Origin: Actinosynnema sp040640215
GTDB lineage: Bacteria > Actinomycetota > Actinomycetes > Mycobacteriales > Pseudonocardiaceae
Reading direction: 5' to 3'
DNA length: 64,000 nt
NCBI RefSeq assembly: GCF_040640215.1
Contig: NZ_JBFABG010000001.1
Coordinates: forward strand, 186,001-250,000
The position numbers and the translations under genes are program-made. Positions 7,954-15,959 of this stretch are shown piece by piece; within the stretch, counting starts at the first letter, position 1, and every line of letters begins with the position of its first letter. The notes under the pieces were generated by a model that searched no databases, had not been told where the DNA came from, and worked only from the letters and a program-made list of their open reading frames with translations.

Positions 7954-9334
7954 ATGCGGAAACCCGCCCATCCGGAAGTCGACGACTGGCCGTGGTCACC
8001 CTGATCGCCGGCGTGCCCACTTCAGCACCGGCGCTGAGCACCCGTCCGGCGCACGCCGCCAACCAGGTGAAGAGCATGATCAAGCCGCGCGCGGACGTCA
8101 CCATCATCTGCGACAAGGCGTTGGGGATACCGCACGTCTACGGCACCACCCGGTCCGGCACCGAGTTCGGCGCGGGCTACGCCGTCGCGCAGGACCGCCT
8201 GTGGCTGATGGACCTGTTCCGCCACCTCGGGCGCGGCCAGCTCAGCGGTTCGCGGGCGGTGGCGGCGAGGTGCAGAACGCGCTGGTGAAGCCGGCGACGC
8301 AGAACAAGTACGACGCGGAGGTCGGCGGCCGGGTGTGGCGGACGTTCCGAGAGTAGAACGACCCGGAGGCCGTGCTCACCCTGCGCGACGGGCAGCGCTT
8401 CCCGTACGCGTCGACGCCGACGTCCCCGCAGGGCGTGGCGTTGCCCGATGGCGGCGTGGTGACGCCGGAGAAGATTTCTGCGACCGGACGTCCACCCGAC
8501 AGTCCACTGTGGATTTCCTCCCGAACTCCGCGCGGTGCGGGGATTTTTCGAGGACCGCGTGCTGCCGGTCGACCTGCTGACCAGGAAGCACGGGGTGTCG
8601 TTCGCGGGCGCGAGCATGTACGTGCAGCTCGGACGCGGACTGGACTACTCGTGGAGCGCCACCTCCGCTGGGCAGGACATCACCGACACGTACGCCGTGG
8701 AGCTGTGCGGGCCCGAAGGGAATCCCGCTTCGGCGACATCTCAGCACTACCACCACCGATCGGAATGCCAGGCCAAGGAACGGATCGAGCGCAAGAACGC
8801 GTGGAAGCCGACCGTCGCCGATCCCACGCTTGCCTGTTCATACACGTTGGCCGTGCACCGCACCAGGTACGGGCTCGTGCAGAGCCAAGCGCAGGTCGAC
8901 GGCAAGCACGTGGCGTACACGTCGCTGCGCTCGACGTACCTGCACGAGGTGGACTCGATCGTCGGGTTCCAGGAGTTCAACGACCCGAACGCGATCCGCT
9001 CCGCGCAGGACTTCCAGCGCGCCGCCGAGCACGTCGAGTACACGTTCAACTGGTTCTACGCCGACGCGAAGGACACCGCGTCCTACACGCCGTTCCCACA
9101 GCATCCGAACTCGGTGAACCAGGACTACTGCATCTCGTGGAACAACAAGCAGCCACGAACGCGGCCGGCACCACTCGCCGCCCGCGAACGCCGTGGACGG
9201 CGAGGCGGACATCCGGCGGGCAAGACCTGGTTTCGTTCACCCCGACCGCCGCACGATTCGTACGAATGACCGGTATCCAACGCGCTGCGGGATACGGATA
9301 CTCGCTGTACGAGCTTGAGGTCTACGCAACGTAG
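7954..9334 (+). pseudogene. Decayed penicillin-acylase (Ntn-hydrolase) gene with discoidin-like C-terminus
   Basis: Pieces of a penicillin-amidase-family acylase are scattered over all three forward frames. An N-terminal segment (ALGIPHVYGTTRSGTEFGAG, then AVAQDRLWLMDLFRHLGRGQ) follows a frameshifted signal-peptide-like start. A block ending RTFRE is cut by a TAG near 8354 and resumes NDPEAVLTLRDG. A beta-subunit block runs from GFFEDRVLPVDLLTRKHGV to FNWFYADAKDTASYTP. A last frame gives RFVRMTGIQRAAGYGYSLYE, the end of an F5/8 type C (discoidin) domain. I count at least one nonsense change and three frame changes. The catalytic Ser region at the start of the beta chain is absent. It was probably once a secreted acylase. 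Confidence 0.85.
8503..8513. repeat. Copy of recurrent palindrome TCCACTGTGGA
   Basis: A perfect copy inside the decayed acylase gene, lying where the reading frame has been lost. Confidence 0.5.
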
Positions 9335-9345
9335 ACCGGTCCGCA

Positions 9346-9383
9346 GGAAGACCCCGGTCCACCCCCAGGGACCGGGGTCTTCC
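9346..9383 (+). terminator. Hairpin terminator downstream of the acylase pseudogene
   Basis: Perfect 15-bp arms (9346-9360 and 9369-9383) flank an 8-nt loop, 12 bp after the last readable codon of the pseudogene. There is no U-tract, as is common in actinomycetes. Confidence 0.75.
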
Positions 9384-9408
9384 GCCTTCCGGCCCCGGAC
9401 CCGGTCCC

Positions 9409-9419
9409 TCCACTGTGGA
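9409..9419. repeat. Copy of recurrent palindrome TCCACTGTGGA
   Basis: A perfect intergenic copy just beyond the terminator hairpin, between the acylase pseudogene and the convergent 278-residue gene. Confidence 0.5.
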
Positions 9420-9455
9420 CACTTCAGTCCGGGCTCGTCGTGCTCGCCTCGCCCG

Positions 9456-10292
9456 TCAGGAAAGTGGCTTGATCCCGTTCTGGTGCGGGAGGCCGACCTG
9501 TTCGGCGAACTCCGTGGCGACCGTAGCGCCGCCGTAGATGCCGAGCGCTTTGGCGAGGTGCAGGCGCAGGTCCGTCCGGTGGCCGTCGGTCAGGCGCGGC
9601 AGGGCGCTCTCGAAGCTGGTCACCAGGGTTTCGGCCCAGTGCTGGTCGCGGCGCAACGAGGCGATGCGGACGAGCTCGGCCAACTGCTGCGCCAGCCCGA
9701 TCGCCTGCTCCACCTGGTAACCGTTGCGGTGCAACCACCAGATGGTCGCGGTGGACAGGTCGGTCAGCACCTCGTCGCGCAGGTACCGGATCTCCGCCCG
9801 CTCCGCATCCCGTTCCGCTTGGCGGACGGTGGTCGTCTGGAGCAGCTCGATGTGCTTGCGCGCCATTTCGAGGTCGGAGTCGTCCACGCCGAGCTCGACA
9901 CCTTCGGCGCGCGCCCAGACGTGCGTGCCCTCGACCTGGCGCTCAGCGGCCAGTTCGTCGCCGAGCTGGTGTTGCAGCGGGGCGTGGTGCACCAGCATGG
10001 CCCGCTCGGTGACCGCGCGAGCGCGGCTCACGATGTCGTTGATGGCGGCGCTGCGCGGCACGTTGTGCCGTGCGCCGGTGGTCAGGTCGAGCCGCCAGTG
10101 CACGGTGAAGCGAGCCCGGAAGTCCAGCCCGTACACGGCGCTGGGCAACGGCGTCTCGAACGCCTGCTGGTGCGACGAGGAAGGAGGTTCGAAGGTGAAC
10201 TCCTCCGCACGCCGCACCCACCGACGACGCCACCAGGCCCCCATCGCGCCCAGGGGTCCGGGCCGGAAGTCCGGCCATGGTCTACCGCTCAT
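9456..10292 (-). CDS. Hypothetical protein, band-7-like features (tentative)
   Basis: A 278-residue protein starting MSGRPWPDFRPGPLG at the ATG at 10292, preceded by GGCGGAAG. A basic Trp/Arg patch (WWRRRWVRR, residues 20-28) leads into a beta-rich stretch (YGLDFRARFTVHWRLDL). An Arg/Glu/Ala-rich helix follows that looks coiled-coil (SDLEMARKHIELLQTT, then AERDAERAE), then a helical C-terminus. This order recalls SPFH/band-7 proteins, but I see no definitive motif, so the assignment is an inference. No transmembrane segment is evident. It stands alone, convergent with the acylase pseudogene and divergent from tRNA-Arg. Confidence 0.65.
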   Translation of the reverse strand: MSGRPWPDFRPGPLGAMGAWWRRRWVRRAEEFTFEPPSSSHQQAFETPLPSAVYGLDFRARFTVHWRLDLTTGARHNVPRSAAINDIVSRARAVTERAMLVHHAPLQHQLGDELAAERQVEGTHVWARAEGVELGVDDSDLEMARKHIELLQTTTVRQAERDAERAEIRYLRDEVLTDLSTATIWWLHRNGYQVEQAIGLAQQLAELVRIASLRRDQHWAETLVTSFESALPRLTDGHRTDLRLHLAKALGIYGGATVATEFAEQVGLPHQNGIKPLS

Positions 10293-10502
10293 GGAAAATC
10301 TTCCGCCGAGGTCCGAAGAGACGCCTCTCTCACTACCCGAACCCCTAACGGGCGGGAAGGTGACCCGCGCCACTTCCCCCCAACAGCGCAAACCCCAGAC
10401 CCCTGAGCCACCCAAATCCACACGCACCGCTACCCCGCACGGCACTCAGGTGACCCACCCACCCCCGCCCCCACCGCACGGGCCCGGTACTCTCCCCGTT
10501 GC

Positions 10503-10575
10503 GCCCTCGTAGCTCAGGGGATAGAGCATCGGTTTCCTAAACCGTGTGTCGCAGGTTCGAATCCTGCCGGGGGCA
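10503..10575 (+). tRNA. tRNA-Arg (anticodon CCT)
   Basis: A 73-base cloverleaf. The acceptor stem GCCCTCG (10503-10509) pairs with CGGGGGC (10568-10574), with discriminator A at 10575. The D-arm has AGCTCAGGGGATAGAGC. The anticodon stem-loop is GGTTTCCTAAACC, giving CCT, which reads AGG. The T-arm GCAGG-TTCGAAT-CCTGC is perfect. No CCA is encoded. tRNA genes of this kind are common integration sites; an integrase relic and a toxin-antitoxin pair lie within 1.3 kb downstream. Confidence 0.97.
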
Positions 10576-10594
10576 CTCACCTTTCGCCGGGTGA

Positions 10595-10638
10595 ATCAGG
10601 CCCTGAGCAGCGGAAACGCGCTCAGGGCCTGATCTTTT
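10595..10638 (+). terminator. Intrinsic terminator of tRNA-Arg
   Basis: A 14-bp perfect stem (10595-10608 with 10620-10633) extends through a bulged A into GCG-GAAA-CGC, a GNRA-capped tip. It is followed by CTTTT. It starts 20 bp after the tRNA. Confidence 0.9.
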
Positions 10639-10708
10639 CAGTCAGTCGCCGTCAGCCGGAATCCGCCCCTGCCTGCCGCCCTCCGCGAAGCCACTGCGGA
10701 ACGATGTC

Positions 10709-10735
10709 GGCCCCTCGGAGTCGCTCCGAGGGGCC
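10709..10735 (-). terminator. Hairpin terminator of the toxin-antitoxin operon
   Basis: Perfect 12-bp arms (10709-10720 and 10724-10735) with a 3-nt loop, 18 bp beyond the stop codon of the antitoxin gene. Confidence 0.75.
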
Positions 10736-10752
10736 AACGTGGTCGTCAGGGC

Positions 10753-11277
10753 TCAGCGATGCGACTTCGCACCCTTGGGGTGGACCTTCCCTTTGACGAA
10801 CTTGCCAGTCAACGTGCGACCACCAGCCAACTTGCGGACCATGCCACTGGGTTGCCGGAGAGCGGCTGCGGCAACCTTTCGCGTCTGCTCACGCCGTGAA
10901 GCGGGCGCACGCTTCTCCACCACCACCGTCTCCGCGACTACCTTCTCGATCTTCGCGAGACGTCGATCGATGCTACGTACAACTTCTTGACCAGCAGTTA
11001 CGTGGGCTCCGGAGATGGCTTGCTCGATGATCTCCCTCACCAGGGCGGTGTACCGCTGCCCCTGGGCTTGAGCGAGCGACTTGAGCGCGTCTACGACATC
11101 GGATGGCAGACGTAGCGAAGTGGTCTTCATCGGCCGCGGGTCAACCCACTCACCGTGCTCCATCTCGGCAGACGTGTCATGGGTGTCGTAGTACTCCGCT
11201 AGAGCTTCAAGCTCTTCGGCCGGCCTCGGCAGGGCACTGCTCTTCGTCGTCCTCGTCGTCCTGACCTTCATCGTCAC
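10753..11277 (-). CDS. Ribbon-helix-helix (CopG/BrnA-like) antitoxin
   Basis: A 174-residue putative antitoxin. Residues about 49-90 form a ribbon-helix-helix DNA-binding unit: beta strand KTTSLRLPSDVVDAL, then helices SLAQAQGQRYTALVREII. Before it is an acidic segment (EELEALAEYYDTHDTSAEM) of the kind BrnA-type antitoxins use against the toxin. The C-terminal 80 residues are unusually long and very basic (SRREQTRKVAAAAL, GKFVKGKVHPKGAKSHR), suggesting extra DNA or RNA contact. The GTG at 11277 overlaps the toxin stop (GTGA); the ATG at 11271 is an equally good start. Probably represses its own operon with the toxin. Confidence 0.82.
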   Translation of the reverse strand: MTMKVRTTRTTKSSALPRPAEELEALAEYYDTHDTSAEMEHGEWVDPRPMKTTSLRLPSDVVDALKSLAQAQGQRYTALVREIIEQAISGAHVTAGQEVVRSIDRRLAKIEKVVAETVVVEKRAPASRREQTRKVAAAALRQPSGMVRKLAGGRTLTGKFVKGKVHPKGAKSHR

Positions 11278-11564
11278 CGTGCCTTCCGCTGGAAGGTCTT
11301 CTTTTCGTCGAACGTCATGTCTCGGGCTGTCACGACGAAGGCTTCACTCTGGTCGTCAACAGCCACAACGAACAAGTAGCGCCCCGAGTAGGTACGGCCG
11401 TAGATCAAGAACTTGCCGTCTCCACCCTTCACTCGGTAGTAAGGACGCTCAAGGATGGCCTCTCGCACCTCGTCGAGTGTCACGTTGTGGCGTGCGATGT
11501 GCTCTACCGACCATGGATGGTCCTTGACGTCCCGGAACACCATCCAAGTGTAATGCGATCGCAT
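11274..11564 (-). CDS. brnT: BrnT-like toxin
   Basis: A 96-residue protein resembling BrnT (DUF497), a RelE-fold ribonuclease toxin. The N-terminal Trp/Val-rich strand is followed by HIARHNVTLDEVREAI (the family's KHGVSFEEA region). Then come a beta hairpin with RTYSGRYLFVVAV and the terminal ITAR-type strand, here FVVTARDMTFDEKKTFQRK. It is the first gene of a two-gene operon whose second gene is the antitoxin, overlapping by four bases, the usual brnTA order. The ATG at 11543 is an alternative start, because the ATG at 11564 falls inside a 14-bp palindrome that may be the operator. Toxicity is inferred, not shown. Confidence 0.8.
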   Translation of the reverse strand: MRSHYTWMVFRDVKDHPWSVEHIARHNVTLDEVREAILERPYYRVKGGDGKFLIYGRTYSGRYLFVVAVDDQSEAFVVTARDMTFDEKKTFQRKAR

Positions 11565-11565
11565 T
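11552..11565. promoter_or_regulatory. 14-bp palindrome at the toxin start (candidate operator)
   Basis: AATGCGATCGCATT is a perfect palindrome spanning the first codons of the toxin gene. It is next to an AT-richer stretch (11565-11625, with TATAAC on the minus strand) that could hold the promoter. The RHH antitoxin is the obvious candidate ligand. Confidence 0.55.
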
Positions 11566-11600
11566 GCGTTGTCATCAGCACTATGCGCAACGAACTGTGA

Positions 11601-11790
11601 CTATCTGTAGTTATAGCTGCTCCGGCAGCATGTCAGTCTTTTTGTGGATGACTCTCGTTGCTCGTCGACGCACTTCGCGTACACCTTGGGCAGCACGTCC
11701 ATCGAGTGCCCACCCCTCCGCCACCTCAGTGGCCGAGACACCGCCGTTGAGCATGAGCGCCACTGCGGCGTGCTGAAGCGGGATTGCGGT
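11601..11790 (-). pseudogene. Relic of a tyrosine recombinase (integrase) C-terminus
   Basis: Two adjoining minus-strand frames encode the end of an actinomycete phage-type integrase: HAAVALMLNGGVSATEVAEG in one frame (about 11713-11772), then GHSMDVLPKVYAKCVDEQRE (from about 11714 down) in the next. The catalytic HxxR-to-Tyr region normally reads LRHAA...GVSATEVAEWAGHS...VLxxVYAKC; here the first catalytic segment reads LQHAA, without the Arg. The catalytic Tyr (VYAKC) is kept but frameshifted. Upstream coding sequence is gone. With the tRNA-Arg and the toxin-antitoxin pair it marks a decayed integrative element. Confidence 0.8.
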
Positions 11791-12095
11791 GTGCGTGCAC
11801 CCGGCGCACCGGGTGAGCCTGCCGGTGATGGCCGAACCCGTTGACGTGCTGGCAAAGGTGTACGGCGGCAAGCCCGCTGCCGTGGCCGGAGTGCACAACC
11901 GGGCGGCGGTGCCGAGGGGCGGATGACCGCATGCATTGGCGCGGTGGTTGCGCGACCAGGCGGGGATCGTGGTGTCGTCGGTCGTGCCCTACGAACGATC
12001 ATGGCGGCGTTGGCGGACGTGGTTCCGTGGCCGTGCATTCCGGCCAACACCGACCGCGCGAGATGACGCGCACGTGCTCGACGCGGGACGGTGGC
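11791..12095. other. Gene-free stretch between integrase relic and surface-protein gene
   Basis: I see no supportable coding frame. The sequence may be further debris of the integrated element. Confidence 0.4.
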
Positions 12096-13160
12096 TCACT
12101 CGCAGGCGGTGCCGTCCTTGTCGTTGTCCAGGCGGTAGACGTCTGCGCCACGGACCTGGATCGGGCCGCTGACGTAGGCCGGGCCGTCGCCGCTGCCGCC
12201 GGCGCAGTCGACGTCGGACGCGATGGGCACGCAGCCGCTGTAGTTGGGGTGACACGCCGGCTCGGGCACGGCGGCCGGTGGCGGGGCGGGCGGCTCGGTC
12301 TTCGGCTGCACGGCGGGCGGCTGCGTTACCTGGGGCGGTGGTGCGGGAGCGGCGGTGGTCGTGGTCGTCGTGGCGGCAGTGGTTGTGGTGGTCGTCGTGG
12401 TGGTGGTGGTGGTTGTCGTCGTGGCGGTAGTGGTGGTTGTGGGGGCCGTGGTGGTCAGGTTTGCGGCTGTGGGGGTTGTGGGGCTGCCCGCGTTGGCGAT
12501 GGCCGCGATGAACACCACGGCCGCCACGGCGGCACCGGCGATCCACGCGGGGCGGTTCTTCGCGAACGGCGACGGGCGGGCCTGCGCCGCGTAGGCCGGT
12601 ACGGCGTGGGCCCCCGTGATCTGGGCTCCAGCGAGCTGGGCTCCTACGACCTGGGCTCCCGTGGCGTGGGTCGGTGCCTGCGGCGGGAACGTGGCTGTGG
12701 GCGGGTCCAGCGGGAGGGTCAGGTTGCCCTCGTGGGGCAGGCGGAGGAGGACTTCGGCACCTCGGACACCGGCCTGGATGAAGGCTTCGCACCCGGCGCG
12801 ACCGCCCCGGGCCGCGAGCTGCACCAGCAGCGGCGCGTACCGCTGGGACATCAGGTGGGTGAGCTCGCCGACCCGTTGGCCGTCCAGCCGGACCTCGATG
12901 GCGCGCTCGCCGCGGTACTTGCCGGCCGAGATCGTGGTCCACGCTAATTCGACCGCCACGTGCCTGCGCATCCCCGGTGCGACCGGGTACCGGGACAGCT
13001 CGGCCTGGTGGTCCTCCTCGCGGGTCACGGTGACCGCGGTTTCGGAGCCCAGCATCACCAGGCCATGGGACGAGTTCTCGATCACGGCGTGCTCCAGACG
13101 CTCAGGACGTGTGGTCTGAGCATCGGCCGACCGGGGGATGACCGTTACGCCGCCGGACAC
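12096..13160 (-). CDS. Membrane-anchored protein with poly-Thr stalk and Excalibur domain
   Basis: About 354 residues. The cytoplasmic N-terminal domain contains EIRHL-like strands and a conserved EVRLDGQRVGELTHLMSQRY segment. One transmembrane helix follows (PAWIAGAAVAAVVFIAAIA, about residue 205). A low-complexity extracellular stalk of about 45 residues is almost all Thr, then a Pro-rich linker. The C-terminal Excalibur domain has a paired-Cys region and the calcium-binding-like motif LDNDKDGTACE at the very end. I prefer the GTG at 13160; a TTG at 13214 would put the start inside a terminator hairpin. Wall-spanning or calcium-dependent roles are inferred from the domain. The stalk DNA (about 12340-12470) is a GTN-type repeat prone to length change. 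Confidence 0.82.
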   Translation of the reverse strand: MSGGVTVIPRSADAQTTRPERLEHAVIENSSHGLVMLGSETAVTVTREEDHQAELSRYPVAPGMRRHVAVELAWTTISAGKYRGERAIEVRLDGQRVGELTHLMSQRYAPLLVQLAARGGRAGCEAFIQAGVRGAEVLLRLPHEGNLTLPLDPPTATFPPQAPTHATGAQVVGAQLAGAQITGAHAVPAYAAQARPSPFAKNRPAWIAGAAVAAVVFIAAIANAGSPTTPTAANLTTTAPTTTTTATTTTTTTTTTTTTTTAATTTTTTAAPAPPPQVTQPPAVQPKTEPPAPPPAAVPEPACHPNYSGCVPIASDVDCAGGSGDGPAYVSGPIQVRGADVYRLDNDKDGTACE

Positions 13161-13213
13161 GAAGCGGTAACGACGGGCGTGACGGCACGGTGGAATCCGG
13201 CGGCAGGAAGCCA

Positions 13214-13243
13214 AAAGGCCCCCGGACGTCTCCGGGGGCCTTT
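13214..13243 (-). terminator. Perfect hairpin terminator after the dioxygenase gene
   Basis: 13-bp perfect arms (13214-13226 and 13231-13243) with a CGTC loop. The ends are AAA and TTT, so it could work in both directions. It lies 107 bp beyond the dioxygenase stop and 54 bp before the start of the Excalibur gene. Confidence 0.85.
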
Positions 13244-13349
13244 CGAGACTGAGCGGGACGGCCGTCGCCGTCTCCCTCGGCGCGACGCCGGGACTGCTGC
13301 CGATGGCAGGGTCTGGCGCGATCGGTGACCGGGCCGCGCGGCAGTCAGA

Positions 13350-14237
13350 TCAGCCGACGCGCCACAGGGCGGGCACGTTCGGCGGCTCCCAGCCGGGCTG
13401 GGCGGTGTGCGCTTGGAGGCACACGTAGCTGACGCCGCCGTAGGTCACTGCCGTGCCCGCGGTGTAGCCGCTGCCCGCCGCCCACGTGCCACCAGGGGGA
13501 ACCGTGGTGGTCGTCGTGGGACCGGTCGGCTTGGTCGTGGTCGACGTCGGCCGGGTGGTGCTCGTCGACTGCTGGATGTTGAGCACGAAGTCGTACTGAC
13601 CTTCGCGGCCCTGCCCGACGTTGCGCATCGTCATGAGGAGGCGCGGGTCGTAGATGGTGTCCGTGTTGTTGCGCGGCTCACCGGGGAAGTACAGCTGCGT
13701 GGTCAGCACGCGACCACCGGGGGCCTGCGCCTTGACGTGGATGTGCCGGGTGCGGCCGGGGTACAGGCCGGGCACGATCGTGGTCAGGGTGAACTTGCCC
13801 GACGCGTCGGTGAACTGGTGGCCGCGGAACTTGAAGCCGGTGTTGTCGTACACACCGTTGTTGTCCGCCTGCCAGAAGTCCAGGAGCACGTTCGCGATCG
13901 GCTGGCAGCGCAGCCCGAACACGTAACCGGTGACCGTCAGGCGGGTGCCGACCGTGCCCGCGTCGACCAGCGACGAGCGCTGCGGCGAGTTCGGCTTGAA
14001 GTACGGCCCCTCGGTCTGCGCCGGCGTCGGGTCGTCGCCGTCGTCGCACTGGGGGGTCGGTTCGAGCTGTCCGCCCGTGCTGGGGATCGTGCGTGCCAGA
14101 GCGGGCACACCCATCAGCGCGGCGGGCACCGCGACGCCGGCCGCGAGGGCGGCGCGCAGGACCGGCCTGCGGCTGAAGCTCCGGGAATCGGGTGATTCCT
14201 CGGTCGTGCTCTGGTCGCCGTCCATAGGCGTATTCAT
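13350..14237 (-). CDS. Exported intradiol ring-cleavage dioxygenase with C-terminal carbohydrate-binding module
   Basis: A 295-residue secreted protein. A twin-arginine-type signal (SRRPVLRAALAAGVAVPAAL) precedes the intradiol dioxygenase fold from about residue 60: QTEGPYF, LDFWQADNNGVYD and LYPGRTRHIHVKAQ, with Fe(III) Tyr/His ligands among them. A Thr/Pro linker (TSTTRPTSTTTKPTGP) leads to a CBM5/12 (ChiC-like) module, WAAGSGYTAGTAVTYGG through QPGWEPPNVPALW. Secreted dioxygenases with this module are known in lignocellulose-associated Streptomyces and cleave lignin-derived catechols. Activity here is inferred. The ATG at 14237 has GAGGAG seven bases upstream. The AraC gene lies 36 bp upstream on the same strand. 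Confidence 0.93.
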   Translation of the reverse strand: MNTPMDGDQSTTEESPDSRSFSRRPVLRAALAAGVAVPAALMGVPALARTIPSTGGQLEPTPQCDDGDDPTPAQTEGPYFKPNSPQRSSLVDAGTVGTRLTVTGYVFGLRCQPIANVLLDFWQADNNGVYDNTGFKFRGHQFTDASGKFTLTTIVPGLYPGRTRHIHVKAQAPGGRVLTTQLYFPGEPRNNTDTIYDPRLLMTMRNVGQGREGQYDFVLNIQQSTSTTRPTSTTTKPTGPTTTTTVPPGGTWAAGSGYTAGTAVTYGGVSYVCLQAHTAQPGWEPPNVPALWRVG

Positions 14238-14273
14238 GCCTGCTCCTCGTGGGGGATGGGCGGTCTCGGGAAT

Positions 14274-15275
14274 TCATAACGAACCTATGGAGACGCTCCG
14301 GCGCGGACGATGGACTGGGACGGTGGGTCGTGGTGTATCTCGTGGTCGGTCATAACTGTGAACGGCGTCACCCCCTGCCGGAGTGCGCACATCGCCGGTG
14401 CGCCGGAAGTCCCCGGGGCTCACCCCGGTCTCCCGGCGGAAGAACCGGCAGAAGTACGCGGGATCGGCGAAGCCCACCCGGCCCGCGATCTGCCGCACGG
14501 TGAGGTCCGTCCGGGCCAGCAGCCGCTTCGCCTCGCTGGCCCGCGCCTCGCGGACGAGTTCCGAGGGCGTCCGGCCGGTCGCGGCCTTGACCGCCTCGGT
14601 GAGGTAGCCGGGGGTGACGCCGATCCGCTCCGCGTACGCCCGCACGGACCACAGGTCGACGTCGGGACGGCCCGCGAGGCGGGCGAACTCCTCGGCCACC
14701 GCGCCGGTCCGGGCGGGCGGCGACGCGCTCGGCGTCTCCGGCAGCCGGGCCGCGCGCACGATCAGCACGTGCAGCAGGGACCGCAACACGGACTCGACGC
14801 CCTCGGCGCGCTCCCGGTACTCCTCGTCCAGTTCGCGGACCAGCTTCACCAGGCCGGCGTGGGTGGCGTCCTCCAGGGTGAGCCAGGGCCGTTCGCTCAA
14901 CCGCCGCAGCAGCTCCCGGTCCCCCGGGTGGTCGATCAGGAAGTCGTCGGTGAACAGGATGACGAAGCCTTCCAGCTCCCGCGTGTCCACCCAGTGGTGC
15001 ACCTGCCCCGGCGCGATGGCGCACAGGTGGGGCGGTCGCAGCTCCCAGCGGGCCAGGTCCACGACGTGGGTGCCGACGCCGCCGGTGACGAGCACGATCT
15101 CGTGGAACGTGTGCCGGTGCGGGAAGTTCGCGCTCGACATCGGCCCGATCGAGTCGAAGGTGCCGATGGCGAACGGCAGGGCGTTGGGCACCGGCACCTC
15201 CAACCGGTGCATCGGCAGCTCACCCACCCGGGGCGTCTGGCAGGGCGTCCCCGGTAACACGGTGGTGCCACGCAT
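14274..15275 (-). CDS. AraC-family transcriptional regulator
   Basis: A 333-residue activator-type regulator. An N-terminal cupin sensor (FPHRHTFHEIVLVTGGVGTHVVD, about residues 45-66, then GQVHHWV) is followed by a C-terminal pair of HTH motifs: AERIGVTPGYLTEAVKAATG and IAGRVGFADPAYFCRFFRRE. The ATG at 15275 follows AAAGGA by seven bases. Because the dioxygenase gene begins 36 bp after its stop on the same strand, the two may be co-transcribed and the regulator may respond to an aromatic inducer; that is an inference from position. Confidence 0.92.
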   Translation of the reverse strand: MRGTTVLPGTPCQTPRVGELPMHRLEVPVPNALPFAIGTFDSIGPMSSANFPHRHTFHEIVLVTGGVGTHVVDLARWELRPPHLCAIAPGQVHHWVDTRELEGFVILFTDDFLIDHPGDRELLRRLSERPWLTLEDATHAGLVKLVRELDEEYRERAEGVESVLRSLLHVLIVRAARLPETPSASPPARTGAVAEEFARLAGRPDVDLWSVRAYAERIGVTPGYLTEAVKAATGRTPSELVREARASEAKRLLARTDLTVRQIAGRVGFADPAYFCRFFRRETGVSPGDFRRTGDVRTPAGGDAVHSYDRPRDTPRPTVPVHRPRRSVSIGSL

Positions 15276-15476
15276 TTTTCGTCCTTTCGCCACCGGACCG
15301 AAGGTCCAGACCAATCGTTGGTGAAAACACGATGGCATGACGGAGGCCCACGGGGAACACAACGGGGGCAGCGGGTATCTCCGTGCCTGGTGGGGTGTCC
15401 GGTTGCCGGACGGCGACCGTCTCGAAATGCGCGCACCGGGCGTGAAGGTTGTTCACCTCACCCCCGGCGCACCGGT

Positions 15477-15800
15477 TCAGCCCCCCATCCGCCGGCGCAG
15501 CTCGGCGATCAGCTCCTCGTCGCTCAACTGGCCGGGATCGGGCCTCGTCCGGCGCAACGCGGCCTCCTCCCGGGTGATCAGCCCGGCCGCCACCATCACC
15601 TCCAGCGGACCGGCGTCGAACAGGGCCGCGATGGCCCGCGCCGACTCCAGGGACGCCTTGCCGCCGCGCTTCCAGTCGCTCAGCCGGCTGCGGTCGACCC
15701 CCGCGCCGCGCGCCAGGTCGCCGGTCGTCAGACCCCGGTTGGCGAGGTTCTCCTCCAGGTAGGTCCACCAGGCCGACGGGCCGTTCTCGGGTTCGGTCAT
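15477..15800 (-). CDS. XRE-family HTH regulator
   Basis: A 107-residue protein with one Cro/C1-type HTH (TTGDLARGAGVDRSRLSDWKRG, about residues 26-47) and a short acidic helical tail (LSDEELIAELRRRMGG). The start could be the ATG at 15800 or at 15809; neither has a clear ribosome site. It is divergent from the small HTH gene at 15960, with 159 bp between them containing TGTGCACACA-like dyads near 15909 that could serve either promoter. Confidence 0.75.
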   Translation of the reverse strand: MTEPENGPSAWWTYLEENLANRGLTTGDLARGAGVDRSRLSDWKRGGKASLESARAIAALFDAGPLEVMVAAGLITREEAALRRTRPDPGQLSDEELIAELRRRMGG

Positions 15801-15959
15801 GCACGCCATGTTAGTCGCGTGCACGCAACGTTCGCAACGCACCCCAAACCCCTCCGACCTCGCCCGGAGAACAGGACGGCCGCCGCGTCCACGCAACCGC
15901 ACTAGGGTTGTGCACACATGACAGACGTCCGGTGCGCACACATCACAGCGGAGGCGGCG

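Noticed and set aside
10503..10575. attL/attR pair for a complete integrated element
   Set aside because: I searched by eye for a second copy of the tRNA 3' end (GGTTCGAATCC) and found none in the window, so no element boundaries are claimed.
12355..12594. Forward frame that is nearly all valine
   Set aside because: It is the antisense of the poly-Thr stalk. The minus-strand reading has a coherent membrane protein around it.
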